Shown here: positions 12,005 to 20,701 of the stretch, in pieces
How positions within the stretch are numbered: position 1 is the stretch's first letter
Layout of the letters: every line of letters begins with the position of its first letter
DNA from: Hanleya hanleyi
Taxonomy: Eukaryota; Mollusca; Polyplacophora; Lepidopleurida; Hanleyidae
DNA: 64,000 bases
Assembly: GCA_036873755.1 (NCBI GenBank)
Contig: JAVTVY010020387.1
Location: 18,928-82,927 of the forward strand
Reading direction: 5' to 3'
Translations under genes and position numbers: made by a program
The notes under the pieces: model-generated
Seen by the model: the letters and a program-made list of their open reading frames with translations, nothing else
Database searches by the model: none
Told to the model about the DNA's origin: nothing

Positions 12005-12175
12005 AAAGACGTGCTTCTTGTGAGAAAGAAGCGGTCAGCACGTTTCGTTGATGCCAGCAACACATTCTGGAGTCAATCTTATTCGCGCTTTTGGACTATA
12101 TTCTAGTGATCACGGCATATCTAGAATATTGCTATCCAGAACGAGGCGGCCTATTTAGAATATTGCTATCCAGAA
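12005..12175. repeat. Dispersed-repeat fragment plus direct duplication
   Basis: GAAAGAAGCGGTCAGCACG near 12022 matches the family seen at 35745 and, inverted, at 1545. Immediately after it, TAGAATATTGCTATCCAGAAC is present twice in tandem (about 12121 and 12155). Confidence 0.55.
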
Positions 12176-12329
12176 CAGGGTAGGTGACTTTGTTTGTAAT
12201 CATCTCTCCTGTCGTAGGATATATATAGCGTCGATGTGAGAGTAGAACGCTTACATTCTCCAAGGTATACTTGACAATGTGACAGTATTTGACAGTATTA
12301 CAGTACATCGTAAGATCAGAGAACAGTCC

Positions 12330-12335
12330 TTCAGA
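12330..12335. repeat. Target site duplication, left (TTCAGA)
   Basis: TTCAGA directly precedes the AGTAGTAGGG terminus and is repeated at 25338-25343 right after the CCCTACTACT terminus. Six-bp duplications are diagnostic for Polinton/Maverick integration. Confidence 0.95.
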
Positions 12336-14262
12336 AGTAGTAGGGTCTACTGATTTCGAGGTAAGTTTTCCAGGGAGGTAACTCTTGGTCCCCTTTTTTC
12401 CAGGTTAAAGGTATAGGGCACGCCCCATCGCCTTTCACCTCTGGGGCGCCTGGGGCGCCACCAGCTCAAGGTCACGTGGAGGTCAAAAGTAGTTCCGGCA
12501 ACCTGTAACCTTTGTATTCCTCCGCGGACAGAAAGTAGTCTCTCAGTGGGGTTTTCCCACAATGTCGTGGGTGATCAAATTCTCCGGCAATCTCCGGCAA
12601 TCTTCAGGGGCGAGAGGGGTCCCTAGTGTACCGATTGGGTTGTATGAGGTATCAATGTGAAGCATTCGTGAAGGGGCATCTGATGGGGTGGGTGTGGGGT
12701 TGAAATATCGTCATTCTGCGCATGCGCGGTAGACCAAGGGTATGGAAATAGACGTTTTGGGGTCTAGGGGAGCCCCTAGTGGTCCGATGGAGTCGAGTGA
12801 AGTATCAATGTGAAGCCTATGTGAGGGGGCATCCCACGGGCTGGGTGTGGGGTTGGGATATGGTCATTCTGCGCATGCGCGGTAGACCAAGGGTATAGAA
12901 ATAGACGTTTTGGGGTCTAGGGGAGCCCCTAGTGGTCTGATGGAGTCCAGTGAGGTATCAATGTGAAGCCTATGTGAGAAGGCATCCGATGGGCTGGGTG
13001 GGGGGTTGGAATATGGTTATTCTGCGCATGCGCGGTAGACCAAGGGTATGGAAATAGCCGTTTTGGGATCTAGGGGAGCCCCTAATGGACCGATGGGGTC
13101 GAGTGAGGTATCAATGTGAAGCCTATGAGAGGGGGCATCCCACTGGGTGGGTGTGGGGTTGAAATATCGTCATTCTGCGCATGCGCAATAGAGAAAGGGT
13201 ATGAAAATAGACGTTTTGGGATCTAGGGGAGCCACTAGTGGGTCGATGGAGTCGTATGAGGTATCAATGTGAAGCCTATGTGAGGGGGCATCCCACTGGG
13301 TGGATGTGGGGTCGAAATATCGTCATTCTGCGCATGCGCAATAGAGAAAGGGTATGAAAATAGACGTTTTTGGGATGTAGGTGAGCCCCTAATGAGCTGA
13401 TGGAGTTGAGTGAGGTATCAATGTGAAGCCTAGGTGAGGGGACATCCGATTGGACTAGTGTCTCGGCCGTTGTCCACATTCTGCGCATGCGCAGACAGGA
13501 AATTCTGGGAAAAGGGTGTGGACATAGACGTTTTAGGGTTTAGGTGAGCCCCTCATGATCCTATGGTGTCGTATGAGGTCTTATTTTGAAGCTGTCATGA
13601 GGGAGCATCCGCCTGGGCTAGTGTGTCGTTCGTTGTCAATAGCCTGCGCATGCGCAGTCTGGCCGTAGTATAGAAATAGACGTGTTGGGGTTTAGGTAGG
13701 CCCCTAATGGTCTGATGGGGTCGAGTGAGGTATCAATGTAAAGCAGTCGTGAGGGAGTATCCGACGGGCTGGGTGTGACGTGGAACTGACGTCATTCTGC
13801 GCATGCGCAGTAGAGAACGTGTATGGAAATAGACATTTTGGCGCCGACAGGGGTCACTATGGGTCCGATGGAGTCGTATGAGGTCTTATGTTGAAGCTCT
13901 TGTGAAGCAGCATCCGACTGGACTCAGGGTTCGTCCGCGCATGCGCAGTCTGGTCGTAGTATAGAAAGCTGGGGGATGCGTGAGGGAGTGTGTGTGTGTG
14001 TGACCCACCACTAGGGGTCCCTGGTTGGGGTTGGGTGGTGGTGTGGGTTGTTCGCACAGACGTCACTTCCTGGTTTCACTAAAACTACCTTCGAACACAG
14101 AAGAGTTCCAATGTTCCCCTTAGACGTAGGGTCCGGATGTTCAACATCCGGGTTTTCCCCGGCCCGCCCCGCCCCGCCCCGGCCGCAGCGCGCGCAGATT
14201 ATCCGGCCGCAGCGCGCGCGCGGACTACTCCGGCCGCAGCGCGCGCGCGCGCCTTATCCGGC
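12336..14262. repeat. Polinton left terminal inverted repeat
   Basis: Matches the reverse complement of about 23630-25337. It consists of an outer unique part of about 260 bp, then the 153-bp satellite, then a CCGGAAGTGACGTC-type unique segment and a CpG-rich end. It has nine satellite units against eight in the right arm, and extra copies of the GC-rich motif, so it is about 0.2 kb longer. The inner border is approximate. Confidence 0.85.
12600..13960. repeat. 153-bp satellite array with NRF1-type sites (left TIR)
   Basis: TGCGCATGCGC or a close variant recurs at 12717, 12870, 13023, 13176, 13329, 13482, 13644, 13798 and 13936, so the spacing is almost exactly 153 bp over the first six. Each unit also contains GTATCAATGTGAAGC and AAATAGACGTTTTGGG. 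The palindrome matches the known NRF1 consensus YGCGCAYGCGCR. Some units add a CRE-like TGACGTCA just upstream (for example near 13788). Open frames here are repeat translations. Confidence 0.85.
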
Positions 14263-14280
14263 CGCACGCCTGCGCGGGTG
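14155..14280. repeat. GC-rich short tandem repeat at the inner TIR edge
   Basis: TATCCGGCCGCAGCGCGCGCG repeats three to four times at roughly 33-bp spacing, with alternating CG tracts that could adopt Z-DNA. The right arm has only one copy (near 23640). The 77-codon frame across it is a repeat artefact. Confidence 0.7.
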
Positions 14281-14434
14281 AATTTCGGATTATCCTAGGC
14301 CACTGATGGGCTACTTTCTCCACGGTGTTCGAAGCCAATTTCACCGAATCCCCACATGTCTGTTATAGCTTTCATGCATTATGCTCATAAAGAAAACACA
14401 CAAGACAGGGTTTTTTGGGGTGAGATCTCATTTT

Positions 14435-14440
14435 TTTATT
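14435..14440 (-). terminator. Putative polyadenylation signal of the Polinton gene series
   Basis: AATAAA on the minus strand, about 145 bp downstream of the protease stop codon and before the TIR. It would end transcripts of the last genes in the series. Confidence 0.5.
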
Positions 14441-14479
14441 CAGTGAACAACAACAACGTGAGAACAACCACGTGAAAAC

Positions 14480-14610
14480 TGAAGCCCAGAACAGAGGGCT
14501 TGTACATTGAAAGAACTGAAGCCCAGAACAGGGGGCTTGTAAACTTAAGCCCAGAACAGGGGGGCTTGTACATTGAAAGAACTTAAGCCCAGATCGGGGC
14601 TTGTACATTG
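14480..14610. repeat. Tandem repeat derived from the protease 3' end
   Basis: CTTAAGCCCAGAACAGGGGG followed by CTTGTACATTGAAAGAA is repeated about three to four times with roughly 35-45-bp spacing. The innermost copy overlaps the last codons and stop of the protease, so local duplication of the gene end generated the array. Confidence 0.75.
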
Positions 14611-15056
14611 AAATGATCGGCGGCCCAGTCATATACGAGTACATCGCGGTCCTCGGCCTTGGGGTACTCGTCAAACATCTGTACGATGGTAGATAAGGGT
14701 CTTCCCCGGCATCGATGGTACAGGTAAAACAGGCAATATTGTCCGCACACGCTACTGGTCAGGCTTTGCAACGTTTGACTGTTCCAACACCACGTCTCTG
14801 TGCCTTGATCCATGAAGTCTGTTATATCGGGATGGAGGGGTGGCAGGCCGTAAGGGTCAAAGTATTCGCCCTGCTGTTCTGTCAAGTACACGCCCACCCA
14901 ATGTTCACCGGGCCGATCCATCGGGTCCGTGTTGAGAACGTAAGCAGCAAGATACATACGGTCTAATGGGAACACATCTCGCGCTAACACCCCTTGAAAG
15001 ACCATACGTGTCTCTGGGTCATTCTCCAGCACGGTGGTTATCTGGTCTGTATCCAT
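14583..15056 (-). CDS. Adenain-like cysteine protease (Polinton)
   Basis: 157 residues from the ATG at 15056; a longer upstream frame exists, but this ATG lies one base beyond the stop of the capsid gene, which fits tight gene packing. The layout matches adenovirus-type maturation proteases: GEHWVG with candidate catalytic His52, an acidic partner in EYFDPYG (Asp67), Gln94 in WNSQ and candidate nucleophile Cys104 in SSVCGQYC. In adenoviruses this enzyme cleaves capsid and core precursors during virion maturation; the same job is presumed in Polintons. It is the final gene of the series and looks intact, unlike several neighbours. The gene's 3' end has been tandemly duplicated downstream. Confidence 0.9.
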   Translation of the reverse strand: MDTDQITTVLENDPETRMVFQGVLARDVFPLDRMYLAAYVLNTDPMDRPGEHWVGVYLTEQQGEYFDPYGLPPLHPDITDFMDQGTETWCWNSQTLQSLTSSVCGQYCLFYLYHRCRGRPLSTIVQMFDEYPKAEDRDVLVYDWAADHFNVQAPIWA

Positions 15057-15057
15057 G

Positions 15058-16359
15058 TTAGGTGGAGAAGTCACACAGGACGTTGCGCGCTTTGTCCACT
15101 TGAATGATGTTGTCAAACTCGGCGTAGCAGATCACATTGACGGTGCTCCGGAGGGCTCGTTGAAAGTGGATTTCCAACCGTAAATTGTCTTGCTTGGCGA
15201 GGGCCAGCTGATGGTCATTCTCTAAGGTAGGGGTCAAATCGAAACAGAACAACGTGTATCCGTTCGCGTAGTCCTCCCGACTGATAATATTCCCTTCGTC
15301 CTGGTTGATTTGACCGGTGCCTGTAAACAGGCTCTGATAGGCTCGAATGAAATTCGCGCGCCCAAAGTTCGGTGTTAAGGCCGTGGCTGGGACCTGTTGT
15401 CCATCCACATGCAGGGCCACAAAATTGATGCCGAAATGTTTAAAGTCAAACGGGTCCTCTGGGTAGGCTCCGCTGAAACTGGTATTTTCCACACAGGCCA
15501 GGATCAATCGCTTGGGTAGTTCCCCGAGGAACAGATTTTCTTTGTTGGCGCTCATATTTCCAGCAGACACAGAGAACACTTTGGTTTGCACACGTCGGAT
15601 AGGGTACTGGGCTGGTTTTGTTTTCAAGGCTTTGAGGTGTCCCAATTGAACGGCTGGATTCGGTTTCACTTTTCGGACATACAGGACTGCGTCTTGGATG
15701 ACAATCTTATAGTCAGCTGCATGCCCGTCTACGTTAGTGGCCATCAAGGCGAAGGTCGGAGGCGCCCGTATCAGTCGGATTTTGATGGGGATCTTGTTCA
15801 ACAGGTACCGGTCTTGCATGAACATGTCTGCGTGCAGTCGACCCATGAGATCCACCGAGACGCCGTTCGCGGTCAAAGCCTTCCGTTTGTTATATCCTTC
15901 ATTGTCCACCGTGTCCATGTGCTCGGCTGTGTCCTGGTAGAATAAAGCGGCTGTCAGTTGAGATCTTTTAGCCTCTCGCCCATGCGACAACAGCATCTCG
16001 ATGTAGGCTCGATAGGGGTACGTGTTGGTCGAGTCACTGATGAGTTTGTCGCTGAGAAATATATCCACCTGTTGAAACATCGAGTGCAGCTAGAGATTCG
16101 TCGGGCCCACCGTTGCTTGGTCAACGATTCTGGAGCCATCCCCATTGACGACCTTGGCTTTCACATACAAGTATGTATGGGCTAAATCCACATAGGCCGT
16201 ATCCGCATTACTGATGATGAACTCGATGGTCCCTGCTGAGTTGATGCTGGACAGCGGGAGATGCTCCACCCATAATCCTTGTTCGGCACTGGTCTGTGTG
16301 GGCGGGACGGTCCACAAATCAAATTCACTGTTGGTGGAGGGGCAGGACTCATGGATCAT
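15058..16359 (-). pseudogene. Major capsid protein (double jelly-roll type), interrupted
   Basis: Two collinear open segments in one frame: 89 codons from ATG 16359, then an amber stop at 16090-16092, then 343 more codons to the TAA at 15058. The segments begin with a motif resembling VPPTQTS...WVEHLP and end with LRLEIHF...YAEFDNI, features I associate with the Polinton capsid family often listed as F54H12.2-like proteins. The product would be the hexon-like shell protein. Because both parts are in the same frame, the lesion is a single nonsense codon rather than a frameshift. Readthrough is possible but not indicated by a known leaky context. Diverged copies of this gene occur at 37.9-38.8 kb and about 40.66 kb onward. 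Confidence 0.85.
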
Positions 16360-16375
16360 GGATCATGGACATGTT

Positions 16376-16780
16376 TTAAGAAAAGATATCCTGGATCTTC
16401 GATGTGTGTCGTCGCTGGGTCGGTCGTCGACTGGTGCGTGGTCTCGGCGGTGCAGGTCTTTTATTCCCTACGGTGCGTTGTGCTTTGGCCACCAAGACGC
16501 CTCCTGCTTCTTTGGTCCGCCGTTTCAAGGCTTCTTTGGGTGCCGTACCCCCCAAGACATCACCGGCGACTTGCAGTCCACTGCGTACCGCTTGTTTGCC
16601 GATTGCTTTCACCCCACGCGTCACCAAGGGCAGGAACGTTTTGACGATGCTCCCGAGTATGTTCCCCAGTCCATGTCCTCGTTGCATGCGTGCACCACTA
16701 AAGACCGGAAGGCCACCGCCGGCCTGTTGGGCATAATAGTCCATGTAGCTGCGTGCATCGCACTCGTAAGGCACCTTCAT
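16376..16780 (-). CDS. Small basic amphipathic virion protein (Polinton)
   Basis: 134 residues from ATG 16780, overlapping the stop codon of the minor capsid gene by one base (TAATG). After a 30-residue acidic/aromatic N-terminus comes an amphipathic glycine-rich segment (GLGNILGSIVKTFLPLV) and a strongly basic tail (RPAPPRPRTSRRPTQRRH). Position and composition recall adenovirus pVI/pX-type internal proteins that disrupt membranes or bind DNA; this is inference from layout, not a detected domain. The frame is intact. Confidence 0.65.
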   Translation of the reverse strand: MKVPYECDARSYMDYYAQQAGGGLPVFSGARMQRGHGLGNILGSIVKTFLPLVTRGVKAIGKQAVRSGLQVAGDVLGGTAPKEALKRRTKEAGGVLVAKAQRTVGNKRPAPPRPRTSRRPTQRRHTSKIQDIFS

Positions 16781-17568
16781 TATACAAAGTGGGGAGCACG
16801 TGCTTGTCGAAAATGAAGTGTCAGCACCACTTTCCCGCGTTCGAATGCCACCGGTCGTCCCGTGTCATCTCTTATATCCACCGTGATAGTGTTGATGTGG
16901 GTTTGTCGTACGGGTAGGTAGAGCATGTGGGTGAAACTGTGGGTGACTTGATCTCCATACGTCTTTTTAATGGGGACCACCCGTAACAGAGGTGTGTTGA
17001 TATCGCCCACGATGTGGTTGTCCACCACGTCCGAGTAGACGTAGAGTCCGTACATACCCGACTTCATATCCATCGGGATCTCGCCTTGGTGGGCGGTGGG
17101 ACCAGCGAACGTCCGTAGATGGAAACCCAGCATTTGCTGTAGGATAGGACTCAGTACGACACTCGCGTTGGCGGGGACGATAAGCTGTGCCTTGTCGTTG
17201 TGTGCGTTGTAATCGAAGTCCACGTGATTCTTGAAGGGAAAGGATTTGATGGGTTTTGAAGTATTCGTGACCTCCCGTAGAGCCTTATAATGCAACAGTC
17301 TTGACAGCCCACCCATGAACTCCTTGGGAGTATCGTATTGGCCTTCGGGGAGGGTGAGTCGGGTGTCTTTTCCTTCGTAGGTCACCTCGTACCACACTTC
17401 ATTGGCTCGCACGTTGTACCACGAGTAAGGGTATTGGATATCCACGAGGCCACATTCCCAGCGCCCAGGTAAATGCAACGGTTACGGTAACTGGGTCACG
17501 TACTTGGCCAAGGTGTTGTCAGGAAACACATCCAGCGAACTGTTACTGGGTAGGGTGAGGTAAAACAT
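16780..17568 (-). pseudogene. Penton-like minor capsid protein, interrupted
   Basis: Frame starts at ATG 17568, runs 28 codons, meets an ochre stop at 17482-17484 and continues open in the same frame for about 232 codons to the TAA at 16780. The body contains WECGLVDIQYPYSWYNV near its start and a C-terminal HSFTHMLYLPVRQTHINTI segment, characteristic of the Polinton single-jelly-roll vertex protein as I know the family. A decayed homologue of the same segments sits at 38.8-39.4 kb and again at 41.0-41.6 kb. Translation could re-start only at a non-ATG codon after the stop, so I call it broken. Confidence 0.75.
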
Positions 17569-17601
17569 GGCGACTGAGCTGTCCTGCTGCTGCTGTTGGT
17601 T

Positions 17602-18441
17602 TTAATAGGTGTTCCAGGCCTTGGGCGGTTGTGTCCGGCGTCGTGTTCGTCGCGGTGACTTGCTACGTGTCACGGCTCTGGAGATGTGGGGTGTCCTGAT
17701 CAAGGATGGTTTTTTAAAGGTCTGAAAAGAAGGTGCCCGTTGTGGTGGTGGTGTTTTGGGGGGTGACTCCGGTTCCCATTCGGATTCCCAAGAAGGTAGT
17801 GGGCCACTCGGCGATTGCTGGGTTCGCTGCATAAAGGCCCAGCGGTGGGGGTTCCCCACCAATTCCTGTGGTACATGCATGTCTTTCAAGCCTTGAGCGA
17901 AGACCTCCCATCCTCGAGGATCCGTGTGCGACCTGCGTTTACGCATCAGGTCATTCACTAAATCCGTCATGTGGGTCCCGGGGACCACCTGATTCTGTAC
18001 CAGGAATTCGCCTTTATCATTCCAAGTCATGTTAGGATTCTGTTTCATCCGTTGTAATATCAGGCCAGCTTGTTTCTTGAACGATGCAGGTACACTCTTC
18101 AGCACTTCGTCTTCCACCCACTGTGGGGCTGTGGGTGGTACCCCTGGTAATGGCGGCTGTTGGAGCGGTGCTGAGGTCGGCGGTGTGTCACGTGGTGGTG
18201 GTGGTGGTGGTGGTGGGGTAGAGAGGGTTTTGTATTGGTCCATGAACGTCATGTACCGTTGAAGCGTCTCATTGTACCGTTGTACTTTCTCACTGTCGCT
18301 TAACCCCGGTCTCTGTAAGATCTGTTGCATCTCTCCATCGAGGGTGTTTATGGTCTTCACCGTAGGTGGGACAGGGTAGAGCGATTGGAGGTTTTGAAGG
18401 AACCGTGGTTCGACGAGGACCATTTTTTTCGTGTGGTTCAT
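17602..18441 (-). CDS. Proline-rich/basic conserved Polinton protein
   Basis: 279 residues from ATG 18441; the start overlaps the upstream gene's TGA (ATGA). An N-terminal helical region (residues 10-70) is followed by an eight-proline run near residue 76, then a middle domain (WNDKGEFLVQNQVVPGTH...PRGWEVFAQGLKDMHVPQEL) and an Arg/Lys/Ser/Pro tail (SKSPRRTRRRTQ). I recognise the middle domain as a recurring but functionally uncharacterised Polinton protein. The basic tail suggests a nucleic-acid-binding core role (inference). Most of this gene is missing from the remnant copies near 39.5 and 41.6 kb. Confidence 0.7.
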   Translation of the reverse strand: MNHTKKMVLVEPRFLQNLQSLYPVPPTVKTINTLDGEMQQILQRPGLSDSEKVQRYNETLQRYMTFMDQYKTLSTPPPPPPPPRDTPPTSAPLQQPPLPGVPPTAPQWVEDEVLKSVPASFKKQAGLILQRMKQNPNMTWNDKGEFLVQNQVVPGTHMTDLVNDLMRKRRSHTDPRGWEVFAQGLKDMHVPQELVGNPHRWAFMQRTQQSPSGPLPSWESEWEPESPPKTPPPQRAPSFQTFKKPSLIRTPHISRAVTRSKSPRRTRRRTQPPKAWNTY

Positions 18442-18782
18442 TGTCGGCCGAAGAGTCCACCCAATACTGGACCCAACACGGAAGCGGCCAACGGTGCTAA
18501 GATGGCCCCGAGAAAGCCGCCGTTCTGTAACACCTTTTTCTTTTGTGTTTGAGGGACCCGCTTCTGGACTAGGGTTCGGAGACCTGTCTTATGCTTGGCC
18601 AACTTGGTCTTCTGAGCCGGAGTCAGTGGTACGTTGCCTTTTAACAGGTTGTACCCGATCTCGCACAGACAGCGTACAAGGTCAGGGTCCGCACCGCGTA
18701 CAATGGTTCGGACCAACTCGGGTGGGGCCGTCTTCAATACACGGAGCGTCGGAGCGTGCTTCCGTACTCGCGCAGACATCAT
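18438..18782 (-). CDS. Small conserved Polinton protein with GG-hydrophobic C-terminus
   Basis: About 114 residues from ATG 18782. The N-terminal two thirds are helical and basic (RVRKHAPTLRVLKTAP, then PDLVRCLCEIGYNLLKGNVPL), followed by a KKKVLQNGG turn and a hydrophobic glycine-rich end (FLGAILAPLAASVLGPVLGG). Such proteins recur between capsid and ATPase genes in invertebrate Polintons; the hydrophobic end could be membrane-active. Function unknown. A TATA-like box lies about 35 bp upstream. Confidence 0.65.
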   Translation of the reverse strand: MMSARVRKHAPTLRVLKTAPPELVRTIVRGADPDLVRCLCEIGYNLLKGNVPLTPAQKTKLAKHKTGLRTLVQKRVPQTQKKKVLQNGGFLGAILAPLAASVLGPVLGGLFGRQ

Positions 18783-18815
18783 GTACAACTAATGCTAGAA
18801 CCCACAACTCTGCTC

Positions 18816-18823
18816 TTTTTATC
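18816..18823 (-). promoter_or_regulatory. TATA-like box (GATAAAAA)
   Basis: Lies 34 bp upstream of the ATG of the small conserved protein gene, in the noncoding gap after the ATPase gene. It fits the pattern of TATA-like boxes ahead of other genes in this element. Confidence 0.4.
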
Positions 18824-18936
18824 TACTTCAGAGAACAGAGACAAAGTCAACCATGCTGTGGTATTAATTCTTTTGATTATCCCCATCATCAAACACACAC
18901 ACCCTAGCTGGGGGCGCCACTGTGGGTGTGTTTACA

Positions 18937-19544
18937 TTATTTTTGCATGTACACGTGGTGGGTCTCTCCGGGAAAGATGCCGGTCCGTAGTCGAAGGAGG
19001 TCGGGGGTGGCTTGCTTGAGGTCGAAGAGCATATACCCGTGCTGAGGGGTTGTCGCATCTTTAAAGGCTTCCAACGCAAACGGTGTGCGGCCGGGATACA
19101 TCTGTCTCGACAGGTGCAGCAGTTGAGTGGTATCTCTCGGGTTTTTGAAGACCACCAGGTAGTGGGCATTAAGCTGATGTTCCGATGTTCTTTGTTTTTA
19201 CTGAACAGATTCTACACAATGTAGATGATGCTGAGCCATCGATGATGGCTGCCTTTGGTAAAGAGTTGGGTGACTCGCGCATCCGTCTCCGCCATGAGAT
19301 CATCCAGAACCACCAAGGTGTCCGGTTCCAAATCGGCCAGGTTAGGTAGGCCTTCCACGAACGTGATGTGGGGCATTGCTGCATACGCTGCCTGCCATTC
19401 TCCGTAACACCACACGACTCGGGCAATGGGTGGGGTGATCATGCTGTCGGCGTGTTGAAGGAGCTTCCTGACGAAGTGCGTTTTGCCGGAACCCGTCGGT
19501 CCTGCGATGACGCAAGTGAAGGGATGCTGCCACCGAGGATCCAT
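18937..19544 (-). pseudogene. FtsK/HerA-type genome-packaging ATPase, interrupted
   Basis: From ATG 19544 the first 110 codons carry a clear Walker A (GPTGSGKT, residues 15-22) and Walker B (LVVLDD, 77-82). The frame then meets an amber codon at 19212-19214. The same frame resumes for about 14 codons, after which similarity moves to another frame (FKNPRDTTQLLHLSRQ..., ending at 18937), consistent with a one-base deletion near 19170. So there are two independent lesions. The family pumps viral DNA into preformed capsids. Decayed versions lie at about 39.72-40.22 and 41.81-42.32 kb. Confidence 0.85.
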
Positions 19545-20026
19545 GGTTCGAGGTGTATCCGTTGTCGTGGTAACCCGCTCTTGTAAATTTGGTACGAGTG
19601 AACTGGAGTGGTGGTGGTGGGTACAACGTCGGTCGTCGTTGTCTGTTCACTGTGAGGGATGATGGTGGTGGGTACAACGTCGGTCGTCGTTGTCTGTTCA
19701 CTGTGAGGGATGAAATCCGGTGGGTTTTCAGACGTAGTGGGTGTACTTGGTGTAGGTGTGGAGCTTGGTGTGGAGCTCGACGTGGCTTGTACACGGGGTG
19801 TGGTGGTGACTGGGCTCGATACGGGGTTGACTGGTGCTATCTGTAGACCGGTTTCACTGGTGGCTGGTGTTCTCAGTTGGTTAAGTAACGTGCTGACATA
19901 GGCTACGTCGTAAAACACACCTCCGTACAACACACTCAGCAGGGTTAGCAGTATCACCACAAAGCCCACTTGCGCTTTGCGCGTTTTGGGAGACGCTGTG
20001 TTCAGAGGCAGCTGCTGTTTGTCCAT
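19439..20026 (-). CDS. Mucin-like single-pass membrane protein
   Basis: 195 residues from ATG 20026. A short basic N-terminus (SPKTRKAQ) leads into one hydrophobic segment (VGFVVILLTLLSVLYGGVF, about 20-38) with no cleavage site evident, suggesting a type II signal anchor. The outer part is rich in Thr/Ser/Pro (likely O-glycosylated) and contains two exact copies of a 16-residue unit (IPHSEQTTTTDVVPTT). Its 3' end overlaps the ATPase start by about 100 bp in another frame; whether the overlapping part is translated is uncertain. The role is unknown; a surface or receptor-interacting protein is one possibility. A TATA box lies 50 bp upstream. Confidence 0.55.
   Translation of the reverse strand: MDKQQLPLNTASPKTRKAQVGFVVILLTLLSVLYGGVFYDVAYVSTLLNQLRTPATSETGLQIAPVNPVSSPVTTTPRVQATSSSTPSSTPTPSTPTTSENPPDFIPHSEQTTTTDVVPTTIIPHSEQTTTTDVVPTTTTPVHSYQIYKSGLPRQRIHLEPWILGGSIPSLASSQDRRVPAKRTSSGSSFNTPTA
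19600..19712. repeat. Tandem duplication inside the mucin-like gene
   Basis: GGTGGTGGGTACAACGTCGG continuing to TCGTTGTCTGTTCACTGTGAGGG occurs twice, about 52 bp apart, nearly identical. It encodes the duplicated Ser/Thr-rich unit and indicates recent expansion. Confidence 0.85.
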
Positions 20027-20075
20027 AGCACTGTGGTCGGACGTGGAATGAAGGATGACGGCAGTGGTGTCTGGC

Positions 20076-20081
20076 TTTATA
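20076..20081 (-). promoter_or_regulatory. TATA box (TATAAA) of the mucin-like gene
   Basis: TATAAA on the minus strand 50 bp upstream of ATG 20026. It overlaps the C-terminal end of the integrase remnant. Confidence 0.55.
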
Positions 20082-20674
20082 GTCGTTTCACCTGGTTGGC
20101 AGCGACCCAGGAATTGAAGGAACTGGGCCAGCCTTGCCATTTGACGAAATGAAACAGTTTGCCACGTCGACGTTCCGTTTTCAAAATCTGCTCCACCGTG
20201 TAGTAGTCTTGCTCTGTTTTTACGACAGGCTGTAATTCCGTCTCGTAAAACGTCCCTAGCAACGGTTCCCCTTGAAGATCTTCCAGTTCATAGACTCGCT
20301 GCTGTCGGGGTAGGCGCCGTTTAATCAGGAAGTGCTCATCGCTCCAGTTAGGCAAGTAACTTTTCTCGAACTTGCCCTTGACTTTACTGATCCGTACAGG
20401 GTCCCCGACCTTGAACATCTCCTTCGGCGCTCGTTGCGATTGTATGGGGTACAAGACACGCCGGACTTGGGCTTCATTGCGTTGGGTCACGGTAATGGGG
20501 GCTCTCTGTATACTCCGGTGATAGGCTCGATTGTAACCACTCACAATCTCGGACTTGGGCACGTTGTATCCCCTGGGGTTTGGCCGCTCGATAGAGACCC
20601 GACAATGCACTATAGGCCGCCGGACTGTCGGGACTGTAGTATAAGTTATCCAACACCTTCTCCCAGCGCTTCAT
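20077..20674 (-). pseudogene. Polinton integrase with catalytic core deleted
   Basis: An N-terminal scrap of about 33 codons from ATG 20674 (LYYSPDSPAAYS...LYRAAK, typical of Polinton integrase starts) abuts a different frame encoding only the C-terminal part: YNRAYHRSI, an SH3-like segment (FKVGDPVRISKVKGKFEKSY) and a chromodomain (YYTVEQIL...FHFVKWQGWPSSFNSW). The zinc-finger and DDE catalytic core of roughly 200 residues are missing between them, so the enzyme cannot function. The junction is near 20577. Chromodomains in integrases are thought to steer insertion to chromatin marks. A separate integrase-core fragment occurs on the plus strand at 26.8 kb, but it is not part of this element. 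Confidence 0.85.
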
Positions 20675-20701
20675 GGTGACAAATGATGATGGACCCTGGC
20701 T

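Noticed and set aside
14048..14281. 77-codon plus-strand frame rich in Arg/Pro
   Set aside because: It reads through the GC-rich tandem repeat at the inner edge of the left TIR.
15058..19544. A-to-I RNA editing as explanation of in-frame stops
   Set aside because: It could turn TAG into a sense codon but not explain the ATPase frameshift, and needs two edits for the TAA; simple decay is more economical.
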